Source of the DNA: Porphyra umbilicalis
Lineage: Eukaryota > Rhodophyta > Bangiophyceae > Bangiales > Bangiaceae
NCBI GenBank assembly: GCA_002049455.2
Contig: KV918872.1
Coordinates: 1 to 64,000 of the forward strand
Length of the DNA: 64,000 nt
Direction of reading: 5' to 3'
This document shows, piece after piece, positions 1-12,072 of this stretch. Each line of letters opens with the position of its first letter. The stretch's first letter is position 1. The translations under genes were made by a program, and so were the position numbers. A model generated the notes under the pieces. The model saw only the letters and a program-made list of their open reading frames with translations, was not told where the DNA came from and did not search any database.

Positions 1-1606
1 AGCGGCACACGTCAAAGGAGCGCCAAGTCATCGGCGGGAATTTTGAAGTGCCACGCCATGCGCTTGTACCCAAACTTGGTTTGCGAGCAACGGGGAATAG
101 ACGCAACATCGTTCATGCGTCGGATCACAGCAAAGTCATCCACAATGCCACCGAGCATGCGTACAACGAGCAGGACTCACCCAAGCTGCCGTTGGCCGCT
201 CTCGCCGACGAACCAAATCTAGTCGAACCTTGGCTTTGCCAGGTGGGACTCGATGGCGCAAGCCGTTTGAACACACAGAGGATGCCCCCCACTCGAACAA
301 GCAATGAGAGGTAAAAGATGACGACACAACGAAAGAGTAGCTGGCCTCCCTGGAAAGCAGCATACCCAGACCCTCCATCCCAGGAAGCTGCTCAGCGTCG
401 GCGACGCTGATGCGCAAGCAGCGGTGTGACCTTGATAACGCCACTGTGGTATTCATCGCCACGTCGCCGGCATCGGCGTCATCCTTCAGCAAGCAATGGA
501 GCCCGTCGTCACCTTTGGCGTGCTCGAGCTCAAGCTCCCTTATCTCACGCAGCACCTCAGCTTTCGACTCAGCTGCCCTCATCATCTGTACGGCCGTTAT
601 GGGACCGCGCCTATTGGGCCGTGTGATCATCTTCTTACACGGGCCATGTAGGGCCTCGTTCTCACTTGTGTCTCCCTCCCACAAGTTGCCGTAACCTAGC
701 AGAGCCGCCAGGAGGTGGTGGGCCAGACTATGCGCCTTTGTCGTGTGGGCCGGCCCGAAGAGAAGGTCATAGTGGTCCACAATAAAATCGCGCGCCTCAT
801 CTGCCAGATCACACATCTGCAGCTCCGACATATGGATGGTGTCCGCAATGTTGTCACTCATCAGGCACCCGCCAAGCACCGCCATAAGACAGTAGACTTC
901 CAGAACTGGGATGTGAAACGGGTCGTCCCCGAAGAGCCACCGGTATTTGTCCGAAGTGACGATGTTGGGCACGACAGGGTCAGGCAACACCTCCTCCGCT
1001 GCCTCGAGGGCGAAACCATCAGGCTCGTGTCCATCGAATAGTTCTTCGTTGTCTTGAGGTGAACGCCGACGTTGCTCGACTGCTTGTGCTGGTGCTTCAT
1101 CGGCGTGGCGGGCGAATTGCTCTTCTGCGGGACCGCCGACACCCGCAATGATGTCGGGCATCATCGTGAGCCCATGCCGCCATAGCCGCCCGTTATCTGC
1201 AACTGCTTTTCGGTCGGTGGCACATAAAACCTGTCCCCAACATAACCAAGATAATGTAAACGCAAGTGGCCCATAAACCACAATTAGATCTGGTCAGCTC
1301 AGCAGGTGCAAGTTAGAGACACGCAATGCCGCACAAGGGGGCCCCCACAGGACAAAGAGTGAGATGGTACTGACTGTACTCGGAGAACAACAGAAACATA
1401 CCTCGGTGGTGTCGGAGAAGGTACACCGTGATGTCCTAGTGACCACGCGCGCTGGTTGAGCGCTTCCAGTGTGTCCGGAACTGGCCCGAGACGAGCGTCC
1501 TTGCCTGCACACGCCACGCGCAGGAAGGAGGGGAAGCCCTGAGCGACCCATGCGCACGACTCCAAGCTTCCAAACATGAAGGACGTCAAACAAGATGATT
1601 TTATTA

Positions 1607-3948
1607 CAGTCGTTCCACAAAAACCTAGCAATCAGCCGAGATCAATATTACACCCATATGTTTCCTCGTTTCGCGTAAACGTGGCTGAGAACCAGTGACG
1701 TGTCAACGAACAATTCTCAAAGGCGCTTTTCTGCTCAAGCACTTCGGGTGCTCAGACACACGAGGCAGCACATGACAGCAATGTGCCCACCATCGCTCTT
1801 TCTGGCCCCCCCACCCGTGGAGCAGGGCCCTTCGGCCATTCTGGCTGGTCGGCCATTGGGGGGCGTTGCAGGGGTCACTCGTCTTGTTGCAATTTCTGAT
1901 CGCGGAGGCGGGCCCGTCAGCCAATTTAGCTTACCGCCCAGTGCGAGGTGGACAGAGATCATAAGATCTCCTCTTGCGAGCTATTTTGGGGACGATGGCA
2001 AGTCCATTGCGAAATCATCGGGAATCGCAGCATATTTTGATCCTGGTCTGATCCCTGAACAATGGCCCGACGGTCGAGATCATGGGCCCGTTCTCGGTCG
2101 CTCAATATTGCAGTCTGAAACTTGTGACGAGCCGGGCGCATATGTCGACCGGACGACGGCGTCGCCGATCCGGTCGACGTCGCCACCGCGATCCGTTACC
2201 CCCCCCCCCCCCCCGCTCCCCCCCCCCCCGCACCGCCGCCACCGCGATTCGCGCCCCCCCCTTCCCCCCCTCCTGCCCCCCCCCCCCCCCATCGCCGCCA
2301 TCGCGATCCGTGCTTCCCCCCCCACCGCCGCCGTCGAGGCCGGCGCCGGCGCCGCGGCTCCCCCATTCTGTATGCGCTCGTCACCGCTGTTGCTGCTCTC
2401 GTCTGGCGTCCTAGCTCTTTTGCACGTTTATTGTTGTCCTCTTTCTTGTTCACGTGGCTGTTCCTATATCGCCTGAAGACGTAAATTACTCTTGCTGTTG
2501 TTTCTTTCTCTGCCACCTTGTCATGAAGCTGTTGCTATGGGACTCAAAGCGGAGTCCTCCCAACTGAGTGCATCGCATCTTTGTCGAAACGTTTCTCATG
2601 GCCTTCTAAAATGCACATAACATGCTCGCCGAGAGCGAGAAGGGGACGCGCTTTCGGACCAGTACGGAGAGGCCACAAACATAAGCGCAAGCCCATTTAT
2701 TCCTGAGACAACACACAGCAAACAAAGACAAAAGAGAACACCAACATGGCAGCCACAGCGGTGATCAGCACCAACGGGCGAGGGCGGAAAAGCGGCGCGG
2801 GCTGCAGACCGGGCAACTGCGGCGTGGGTGGGGGGGGGGGCAGGGGGGGGGAAGGGGGGGGAAGGGGGGGCGCGAATCGCGGTGGCGGCGGTGCGGGGGG
2901 GGGGGAGCGGGGGGGGGGGGGGGGGTAACGGATCGCGGTGGCGACGTCGACCGGATCGGCGACGCCGTCGTCCGGTCGACATATTGCGCCCGGCTCGTCA
3001 CAAGTTTCAGACTGCAATATTGAGCGACCGAGAACGGGCCCATGATCTCGACCGTCGGGCCATTGTTCAGGGATCAGACCAGGATCAAAATATGCTGCGA
3101 TTCCCGATGATTTCGCATGGACTTGCCATCGTCCCAAAATAGCTCGCAAGAGGAGATCTTATGGTCTCTGTCCACCTCGCACTCGGCCGTCAGCCAAAAT
3201 TGGGCGACGGGCTGGCCTCCGCGCTCTGAACATTGAAACGGGACATGTGACCCCTGGCACGCCCCCCAATGGCCGACCAGCCCAGAATGGCCGAAGGGCC
3301 CTGCTCCACGGTGTGGGGGGCCAGAAAGAGCGATGGAAGGCACATTGCTGTCATGTGCTGCCTCGTGTGTCAGACCAGCCCGCGTCTGATGAGGCCATTC
3401 CCGAAAAAGGTGAAGTATACCGACAGCACCAACCCGCTCAGTCGTGACCTGCCTCCACGCAGTCCGTGAGCCGGTGACAAGTGGGGTATCTATTGAAGGC
3501 CTTTCTCAATAGAGACGCTCTGGCGCTTTCTCATTGGTCCACCAGATCACCGACAAAAAGGGCAGTGCCTCCTAAACCCTCGCGCCAATGCAGGCGCAGA
3601 AGCCGTGGGAACTATGAGGCTACAATTGGCCGGCCTACGCGATAGTGCCCACCACGTGGGAACGCGGGCCACATTCTGGAGCCATGTCTGCAAAGGACCC
3701 GCCACGAACGCCGAAGTCGGGCCGCGGCGTCGGCTGTTCCCGAAAGTTTGTTTCAGAAATCTCAAGTCCCTCACGAGAGGGTCCCCAGGACCACTGGGCG
3801 TCTCCTGGAATCGTGGATTGGTCACGTTAAAGGGATTTTCGAGAGCGCCTGTCCAAAATCGAGAGCGTTGCATCGCAAAAGAGGCACATGTGAGATGTCG
3901 AGGGCACTATTGATCCCGCCGGAGTGCTAGGTTTTTGTGGAACGACTG
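1607..3948. mobile_element. Tc1/mariner-like non-autonomous element (copy 1)
   Basis: The two ends are perfect 24-bp inverted repeats starting CAGTCGTTCCACAAAAAC. They are flanked on both sides by TA (1605-1606 and 3949-3950), the classic Tc1/mariner target duplication; ends beginning CAGT are also typical of that superfamily. The insertion lies inside the transposase-like gene. No transposase of its own is visible. The interior is dominated by two inverted arms of about 540 bp (1755-2292 and 2827-3371) around a core of about 530 bp, so the element could have trapped a second foldback unit. Long ORFs over the arms (proline, arginine or glycine runs) come from C/G tracts and are not real genes. 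Confidence 0.8.
1755..3371. repeat. Long inverted repeat with mirrored poly(C)/poly(G) blocks (copy 1)
   Basis: The left arm (about 1755-2292) and right arm (about 2827-3371) are reverse complements over more than 500 bp. They include matching stretches around the TCGACCGGATCGGCGACG motif. The inner end of each arm is a series of C runs (left, 2199-2300) or G runs (right, 2830-2925) of 7 to 16 bases, separated by short spacers such as GCACCGCCGCCACC. The core (about 2300-2825) has no recognisable gene. G-quadruplex, i-motif or cruciform formation is expected from such sequence. Confidence 0.85.
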
Positions 3949-5660
3949 TAGCTGATTGTTGTCGGTTGACAACCCCCACACCACAACAAGAGCAGGCACG
4001 AATGCAAGGGCGCTGTGCTCAGCACCCAGGTGCTTGCGCAGAGCAGGTCGCGGATCACAATCTCGGGTGATATCTCGTTTCAGCTGGGCGTCAACGAGGG
4101 CAGTCACATCCCCCCGAGGTGCCCCCAGCCCCGCATTTCTGCCCGCGACGCCCCTCTGAACCATACTGTGGGAGAAAAAAAACTCGCACCCATTGCCCAT
4201 AAGGCAAACAACAGAGCGCTCTCCAAGTTGATCGGCGACCAGTCCCACAATGCGTGGCACGAGAGCATCTCCTGTTGGCCGGGAACTCCACCGTGACCCC
4301 GGTCTTGCTCGCGTCGACGAACGACGAAGAAGGATGGCAACGCACCGCTGAAAACCAGATTGCGAGTGTCGCTCGCTCGGGTTCGTGCGGCTCCGTCCGG
4401 GCGACGGGCTTTCCGACATGTGAGATGTAGCGAATTGTTACTTTCAGCACAGTCCGGTCCAGAATGTTAACGACACGGGCCCAAATTGGGTTCATGTAAT
4501 GCACTCCGGACCGAGACAAGACGGCCTCATCCACAACGAGCTGTACACCCAAAACAAACGCAAGCGAGCCATGGCGCCCGACGGTCAGAGCACTCCTCCG
4601 TTAGAAAAAAGTCACTGTTCATCATCTCGGCTCGCAAGCGCGTGCCGTCCTGCCCAACGCCCAGCTACTCCCCCCAAAGCTGGACATGGCTCGCTTTCTT
4701 GAGAAAATCCATCACAGCAAGCAGAAGGTCCGTGAGTATAACGTATACACAGCGCCTTTCACTTCCAACGGCGTCTTCGCCCAGCAGAATTTTGAGAGCA
4801 CCCGACGCTGCTCTCCCCGCACGGCCGCCACAAAAGAGTGATGAGTGACAAAGACACGAGCGAGCCCGCCAATGTCGGGACTGTCACTGTCCACCTCAAC
4901 ATCTTCCTGTCATGTGTAGACGGTCTCGGTCGGCAGCAGCCGAAAGAACCAAAATTGCCCGCAGTCTTGGAGCACGACGACCACTAATGCAACGTCGTTC
5001 CGGACCCCACCCTTCTCTGCCATCTGCCAGACCGAGATGTTCGTCATCTGGTCTGCCTCAGCGAGGCCCCGACGCCAGCACGAAGTGTAAACTTGAGCGC
5101 AGCGCGAAGCAATGGTGTTTTTGAAGACCGAAGATTGTTGCTCGATAGCGGAGGGACCAACCGCCGCATTTTCCAGCTTCCGGCTTGGCAAGGTAGTAAG
5201 CCAGATGCGCGACGCAGTCGATGTCTGGGAGAATATTCGCGGCCGTGGGGTAGCGAGAGACCCGCGCATGTAGGTGTCACTAGGCAGGTGGTATGACGCC
5301 GAGCCCTCCAAGTAGGGGATGCTCTGCGTCCGAGTCATCGCCAGATGCGGTCGCGGCGGCGGGAGAAGCAGCAGGCGCCGCGGGCTAGGGCAGGGTGCTC
5401 TGGTTGCCAGAAAACGTCCTCCCCGAAGATGAAAGCTCCGCTAAGACCAAGGCAGCTGCTGCCTGGCGGCGCGCGGTTACGTCGCCGCGCGCGTAGAGTT
5501 CGACGAACGCAGGCGGCGGAACAAGCCGGTTTTTCCGCCGGTGACGAACGCTCATGTGGTGAGTCCGAGCCGCTTGGGTGACAAACACCCGAGGGCAGAA
5601 CCACCACAAGCAGGAGCCATAGTCCTTCCTGCCATTGTGGACGGCAGCATCCGAACCCAT

Positions 5661-6590
5661 TTTCTGCTCCGACCAATCATGAATCAGAAGGGGGCAGACC
5701 GAGACATGGCGTCGTAGGAGTTAGCAGGAAACTACAGGTTCAAGGGCGAGTGAGACGGGGCGACGCCGGCGCGCCGCACACTGAGACTCCAAAGAAAACA
5801 TACATGGCGATGATGAAGGTGCAGGACAGAAGAATCCGGGATCTGCCCGCGCGCGGGCGTAGATGTTGTGTGGGAAGGGGGGAGGGGACGGTAGCGCAGG
5901 GTCGGAGAGCCCCGCCGTGTACCTAAAACGCAGACCCTCAAGCGCGGGTTGCTCCCCGCGCGACCGAGCAGCCGCGGTCCTCTCGGCGGCGGGGCGCCCG
6001 GTCGAAGACGCGACGCCACGACATGCGGCACTCAGCGCCGCCGAGGGCAGGAAGTACAGAGTCTGCCATTAGCATCCTGCATCGGGGCGTCAGGGGGAAC
6101 CTCGGGGCCAGTGCCTGAGCATGCGGCTAACCGGTGCCCAACACACAGAGTGTGGCGACTCCCAGTCAAGCTCCGTATCCACACAAAGTGCCCGCCTTCA
6201 ATAACAGGCCTCTACGATGATGAGCACGGCGAGTGCGCTACGCCCGACTCGTGGGGTCGCCAGTCGGAAATAATCTGACAAATGTTTGTGCAACGCCAGT
6301 CGGCAAAGATCTGACAAATCCTTGGCAACGCAAAGCATTGCAAGCCCCGGCCTTACATATACTTGGATCCTCCTTTGCGGATATCTCACGTGCCACCTGG
6401 TCAACATGAGATGGTCTCTTCAAGAATGTGGACCTCCCAGTCACTTTATAATGTACCTGCGTAGTCAACTTCATGAGCAACTGCCGCCAGCGATTTCCCG
6501 AACTCTTCGACAGCCTGGAGAACCACGCTCCAGATTGACACCCGCCACCCACCGCATCGCGCCCACCCACCCTGTCGCCGTCATCTGTAA
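5661..6590. other. No gene recognised (copy 1; equals 20790-21719)
   Basis: The stretch lies between the 5' end of the minus-strand transposase-like gene and the start of the plus-strand ORFs. It should contain promoter sequence for one or both. Short ORFs of about 70-110 codons occur on both strands without recognisable motifs. The duplicate at 20790-21719 is essentially identical. Confidence 0.5.
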
Positions 6591-7993
6591 ATGCTGGGTT
6601 CCACGACCTCTGCCCTTCCCATGAGCTACACGCCCCTCTCCCTTCCCTTTCGGGCCTTCACGCATTTCTGCCATTGGTTTTCATGCGCTTCTTGGGTGCT
6701 CAACTTGCATCTTTCGTTGTCGCGCTCCAGCGCCACGGACGGATGTCGTCCCACCCCCCCCCGCCCTCTTCCCACGCGCCACGTCCCTCCTGCCCCTGGC
6801 AGCCTCTGTCTTCGCCTCCGACGCCCCCTCACCGTCGGCCTTGCGGGTATGCTTCCCTTTCTTCCTCCCCCTTGCCCTGTTCCGTTTTTCATCGCTTCGG
6901 GCCACCTACTGTGCCTGCCTTGTGGGAATGTTCTGGAGTACAAGTGCCACCTCCTATCTCCCTCATACCTCGGCCACCCTTCTATGTGCTTTCACCGGCC
7001 CCCCCCGGCCCGCATGGCTGTGCGCCTGGTGTTTTGTTCGACGCCACCTCCATTCCTTTCTCCCACAGACTCTCCACCCATTGCTTTGCACCACCCGCGG
7101 CGCTGTCCTTGCGGGTGCAACTCTAGCGCGAGTGCCACCCCTTCTTCCTCCCCGGCACCACGTCCGCCTGTGCACGGTGTCACACCCCCCCCTCCCCTTG
7201 TCCCCATTGGGTGTGGGTGCGCGTCTTTGGGTCCCACCCAACCCCTCCCCTTTCCGCGCCATCCCGCCTGTCTCTTTTTTGCATGCCGCTGCACCGGCTC
7301 TTCACTGACGCTCTGGGGCCTATGATCGGGCCGGCGGTTGCTTGTGCCATACCAGCTGCCACGCGTGGTGCGGCCGGCTGTGTCTTGAAGAGCGAGGGCA
7401 AGTGCGGTGATCGTAGTTGTGAGCCGTCTCAACCACCCCCCCCCCCCTCACTCGGGCTCTTCCGGAGCCTCTCTTCTGCTCCTCTGCTGCGGGCGTCGGT
7501 TGCATTCACATTGTCCCCCTACACGGTGTTTTTGGGGCCCATCCCCCTGTTGCTGTTCGCTTTCAATAACGTCCCTACCGCGGCGGCCCGTACCGCGCGC
7601 GTCCCGCAAACGTCTACGGATGCCGCCGCGGAGGAGCACGTCACTGATGTCGACGCACTTCGGCAGAGAGCCTTCACCTCGTCGTCAAAGGGGAAGGCGG
7701 TGGCCAAGAGTGAGCCCGTGGAGGAGGTCATCGAAAGGCACAAGGCGATGGCCAAGAGCGTGCCCGTCGGGGAGGTCGTCGACGAGCGCAAGGCGGTGTC
7801 CAAGGGCAAGACAGTGTCTAACGGCGTGCACGTGGAGGAGGTCATTGACGTGGAAAACCCACAACTGTCGACGGGGATGGTGCCTTGCTGCGCCGCCGGC
7901 TCGTCGGCTGCCGGCCAGCCGCAGTTGCCCCAAATGAACTTATCTGGGGCGCTCGGAGTGGCCTTGTTCGACCAGACACTGTCTTGCCCTTGA
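6591..7993 (+). CDS. Hypothetical protein, copy 1 of 21720-23123 (frame split)
   Basis: Copy 1 of the proline-rich hypothetical ORF. The frame opened at 6591 ends at 7325 and a second frame (7211-7993) carries the KGKAVAKSEPVEEV repeat region. The change of frame coincides with one missing C in a homopolymer near 7190 relative to copy 2, so a sequencing error is the simplest explanation. No function is suggested. Confidence 0.3.
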
Positions 7994-8598
7994 AAACCGC
8001 CTTGCGCTCGTCGAAGATGGACGTCATGGCGCAGGAGGCCCAAGAGGCCGAGGCCGCGAGTGAGCCTTTTGGCGCGGACACGACGTCGGGTGCAGCTGCT
8101 GGTGCCTTGTCACTGGGCGGCGCGCCAGACGCTGGCCTTGCCGGTCAAATTACGCTGGGCAAGGCGGTGGCTATAGCTGTTGCGGAGATTCTGGCGGAGC
8201 GGAGCGAGCAGATGAACATGCCGTGACCGCCCATTGTGGCTGAGACGACGGCGCCGGCGGCGCCCGCTGGGACTTTGCCTCCGGATGCCGCCTCGTTGGT
8301 GCACGGGGGCGCCACGTCGGTCCGGCTACGTGCGTCAACTTCGGGTGCGCCGACTGACGCGCGGGCCCGAACGTTTCCGCGCCTGGCAGCACCTACTATA
8401 TCGCTGGGCTCGGCCGCTATGCCGCCGCCGCACCGCACTCGCCCGCGATCGAAGTGGGACCACAAACTCTTGCGCGCAAGGCGGCCTTCATGTCGGTTCT
8501 TCCATCTGTTTCCCGCATGGCGGCTTATCTGCCGTCGCCGCCGTCATGTGGCCGCCGGTCAGGGTACCGTCACTTGGGCGGGCCTCGTCAGGTGCTGA
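7885..8598 (+). CDS. Hypothetical ORF, copy 1 of 23015-23866
   Basis: Same ORF as at 23015, including the internal TGA (8224-8226). From about 8461 the two copies begin to differ by frequent 1-nt indels, and this copy shifts frame there. No domain recognised. Confidence 0.25.
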
Positions 8599-8882
8599 GA
8601 CGGGCTCGGAGGCTGATTCAGGCTCAAGCACCGCAGCAGACGGCGAAGATGGACATTTCGGACGCTCTGCGCACGGTCTTTCTTTCGTGCGCCGCGTGAT
8701 TACACTTTTCCAAGGGGAGCTCGTCGTCGTTAAGTCCCAGACCGCGTTAACCCTTTCGCCGTGTGGACGGTCCTGGCTGCTGCGGCGGACCGACGTGAAC
8801 CTCTCTGAAGTACCACAATCTTGGAAGCTTCCTCGAGAGGAGGGAAGTAACGGCCGTCTTAGCCGCTCGCGCGACACCCGCT

Positions 8883-10102
8883 ATGGGACTCGAGGTCCGG
8901 GAAGTCGGGCCGATCGAAACGCCAAGACATCGAGACACGGTTTACTTGCCGGCGACGACGGTGCCTCCCACCGTCGTCGCCCTTCGTCCTAAAGGGCGGA
9001 AACCGTCGCCCAGGCCCAATTTCCCCAAATGGGAATTGACCCGGGCCGTCACCAACCAATGCAAATAATTCCCTCCATGCATGTCAAGTCCCCCGAGGCG
9101 ATCATTACAGACGAGGAGGAGAACCGTCCCGCGCGCAACGCGCTGCACCCGCCGCGTGGCGCTCGGTCGGCCGTCGCCTGCCGCGCCCTCTCGGGCGCGC
9201 CAGCGCCCTCTTGGGCGCGCCAATCCGGCCTCCCGCGGGGCCCGCGTGCCGGGCGCCGGGTCAGGTACGCTCCCCGGGGGCCCGAGCCGGTCAGCGGGGC
9301 CGCCCCCTCGCCCCGGTCCCCGGGTCGCCGCCCCGTCGGCCACGCCGCCGCGGCGTCGCCACCCCACGTCGGGTACCACTTCCCCCGGCGTCCCCGCGGT
9401 GGCCCCCTGGCGCATAGGGGGCCCCGTTGTACTACATCCCCTCGGCCGAGATGGAGCCGTCCGGCGACGCCCCCCGCCGGCACCGTCGGGGCTCCGTCCC
9501 CCGCGCCCCCTTCGTTCCCGTCCACGGCGGCGCCGCTCCGGGGTCGGCGTCGGCGTGCGTCGCGCCGACCACGTCGGGACCACCCGGGCGCCGCCCGACC
9601 GTCCCCGTCCTTCCGTCGGTGCCGCCGGGCATGCGGCTCCCGTATGAACCGAAGGGCCGGGAGCGGCGGAAGCCGCCTCGCCCAGCGGGCGCCGCCGCCG
9701 CGGCCAGCGCCGGGGCCGAGACCGCGACTTGCCTGGCGCCGCGCCGGCCCGGGCCCTGCTCCTTCCTCCAGCGGGGTTCCGCGGTCGTGCCGGAGGAGCG
9801 CCCGCCGTGTTGAGGCAGTCGGCCCCCGCGCTCCCGCCACGCCCGGCGCCGCCCGCCGTCCGAGCGTGGCTCGCCCCGCTGGGGCCGCCATGGCCTCGGC
9901 CGACTGGCCGCTGTCAGCGACGTCTTCCTCTCGGCTCGTCCTCACGACGCAGGCGAGGCAGCCGCCGTGTGGCGGGCCTTCAAGGAGTTCGCCAAGGTGA
10001 CGGGGTACGGTACCCGGCCGGCAACCGAGCGCGACTTCGCTTCCATCGTCCGCTCCGTCGGAAACAGCGCGGCGTGGCTGCGCTGCATGTTGCGGTAAAA
10101 TT
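8883..10102 (+). CDS. GC-rich ORF of an unidentified repeat family (copy 1), runs into gap
   Basis: Copy 1 of the ORF region at 24014-25250. Frequent 1-nt differences break it into several frames. The last recognisable piece before the gap is the EAAAVWRAFKEFAKVTGYG segment. The remainder is lost in the N run. Confidence 0.3.
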
Positions 10103-11004
10103 NNNNNNNNNNNNNNNNNNNNNNNNNNNNNNNNNNNNNNNNNNNNNNNNNNNNNNNNNNNNNNNNNNNNNNNNNNNNNNNNNNNNNNNNNNNNNNNNNN
10201 NNNNNNNNNNNNNNNNNNNNNNNNNNNNNNNNNNNNNNNNNNNNNNNNNNNNNNNNNNNNNNNNNNNNNNNNNNNNNNNNNNNNNNNNNNNNNNNNNNNN
10301 NNNNNNNNNNNNNNNNNNNNNNNNNNNNNNNNNNNNNNNNNNNNNNNNNNNNNNNNNNNNNNNNNNNNNNNNNNNNNNNNNNNNNNNNNNNNNNNNNNNN
10401 NNNNNNNNNNNNNNNNNNNNNNNNNNNNNNNNNNNNNNNNNNNNNNNNNNNNNNNNNNNNNNNNNNNNNNNNNNNNNNNNNNNNNNNNNNNNNNNNNNNN
10501 NNNNNNNNNNNNNNNNNNNNNNNNNNNNNNNNNNNNNNNNNNNNNNNNNNNNNNNNNNNNNNNNNNNNNNNNNNNNNNNNNNNNNNNNNNNNNNNNNNNN
10601 NNNNNNNNNNNNNNNNNNNNNNNNNNNNNNNNNNNNNNNNNNNNNNNNNNNNNNNNNNNNNNNNNNNNNNNNNNNNNNNNNNNNNNNNNNNNNNNNNNNN
10701 NNNNNNNNNNNNNNNNNNNNNNNNNNNNNNNNNNNNNNNNNNNNNNNNNNNNNNNNNNNNNNNNNNNNNNNNNNNNNNNNNNNNNNNNNNNNNNNNNNNN
10801 NNNNNNNNNNNNNNNNNNNNNNNNNNNNNNNNNNNNNNNNNNNNNNNNNNNNNNNNNNNNNNNNNNNNNNNNNNNNNNNNNNNNNNNNNNNNNNNNNNNN
10901 NNNNNNNNNNNNNNNNNNNNNNNNNNNNNNNNNNNNNNNNNNNNNNNNNNNNNNNNNNNNNNNNNNNNNNNNNNNNNNNNNNNNNNNNNNNNNNNNNNNN
11001 NNNN
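10103..11004. other. Assembly gap (902 N)
   Basis: A run of 902 N. To the left is the duplicated segment at a point where copy 2 continues for 474 bp before a copia LTR. To the right is the gag of a minus-strand copia element. The missing sequence should therefore include the rest of that copia element (about 4 kb if full length), so the gap length is unlikely to be real. Confidence 0.99.
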
Positions 11005-12070
11005 TCTCGTATTTGACGTCAGCCCGTTGAGGACGCTCATGGCAACGTCCATCTCCGTGACCTCGCCGCCCATGGCCTTGAGGTTCTCGCGGTAGTGGCG
11101 CACGCGGTTGATACAGCCCAGCATGCCCTCGCCGACGGTCATTTAGACGGTGTAGAACTCCCGTAGCGCCTTCATCTTGTTCATCAAACTCTCGCGCTGG
11201 AAGACGCCTTGCAGGGTTGACCACATTTCCGCCGTCGTCTTGCAGCCCGACACGTGCTCCAGCTGCTCGGACCCAAGGGTGAGCCCGATAATGGCGCTCG
11301 CCTTCGTGTCTCGACGCTTCCACAAAGCCAACTCGCGGTCTTCCGCGTCCGTCGGCTTGCCGTCTTTGTCAAGCATATCGTCCAGGTCGCGCAGCGCAAG
11401 GACCATCTGAATGCGCTGACGCCACTCGTAAAAGTTCGACTCCGTAAACTTTTCGATCTTGATGCCGCCCATGCCGGCAGCGCCTCCGTCCATGATGTCT
11501 TCTTGTCGTAGCGCCCGACCTTGCCGAGCCGTGCGCCTTGACCGTCACGTCCTTGAACCACCTTGACCTCGTCTTCTTCGCACTTGTCGCGACCGCCGCG
11601 ACACCAGCTGGCACACCTTGCTCTTGTCACAGCCCCGGCTCTGGGCCCATAATCTGTTGAATTGCAGTAATAATAGGGGTCGGGGGACCACGGTGAAGTG
11701 GTTGAGTTGCTTAAGCTTGTGTGTGTGTGTGCGAACGTGCTTTATTGGTTGTCCTAATGTTCCCCGCCTCTTTCAACCGAGAGCACCTCTCAAATAGTCC
11801 CCACCGGCCCAAGTGCTTCCCCCTCCGGCGCCCATACCGACGCCCAGGCCCTCGCACCAAATCGAATCACTCACCAAAACAAAACCACAAGAGCAAAGCG
11901 AAGATCAAATCCAAAACATGCCAAAAGTAACGCCCCAAGATCACCCGATACGAATATTTGCAACTTGAACACGTCTTGCAAATGTACCATTTGGGGTACC
12001 GTAAGGGTCACCGACCATCATCCATCCGCAAACCGCCAGTGGAGTCGGCGACGAGCATCACAGTCCAACA
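11005..12070 (-). mobile_element. Ty1/copia element, 5' portion only
   Basis: 5' end of a minus-strand copia element. It comprises the LTR 11655-12070 (416 bp, TG...CA on the minus strand), a primer-binding site at 11641-11654 and the start of gag (11493 downward, beginning MDGGAAGMGGIKIEKFTE). The primer site reads GATTATGGGCCCAG, one base from the half-tRNA-iMet site of Drosophila copia. The rest is hidden in the gap. It is the same family as the element at 25725-30364, but gag differs at about ten residues in 116, so the two are not products of the recent segment duplication. Incomplete fossil. Confidence 0.9.
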
Positions 12071-12072
12071 TC

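Larger units (their letters stand above)
1..5660 (-). pseudogene. CACTA/Plavaka-like transposase gene (copy 1), 3' end outside window
   Basis: Same gene as at 14925-20789, with the C-terminus cut by the window edge. The C-terminal ORF is 1281-136. The finger-bearing N-terminal piece is 5660-5385. The insertion is at 1607-3948, and the candidate intron donor (GTATGT) lies near 1402. This copy is cut into more frames than copy 2 because of extra 1-nt indels at 3500-5300. Since copy 2 is open at several of those places and differences favour homopolymers, these breaks may be base-calling errors rather than mutations. No terminal inverted repeat of the parent transposon was found. Confidence 0.45.
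1..10102. repeat. Direct duplicate segment, copy 1 (left end outside window)
   Basis: The stretch from base 1 to the N gap is repeated at 15103-25250 in the same orientation and order. The coordinate offset drifts from 15102 to 15148, so copy 1 is 46 bases shorter overall. Where I compared them, differences are almost all 1-2 nt indels, many in homopolymers; for example the A run in both ends of the TA-flanked element is five here and six in copy 2. Block 5339-8460 matches copy 2 with about one indel, in a C run near 7190, while 1-5338 and 8461-10102 carry many. Identity stops exactly at the gap edge, so the true extent is unknown. A young tandem duplication and a falsely retained second assembly of one locus both fit. 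Confidence 0.95.

Noticed and set aside
2080-2980. Pro-, Arg- and Gly-rich frames over the C/G tracts
   Set aside because: Products of homopolymers in an inverted repeat; they change with one-base length differences between copies.
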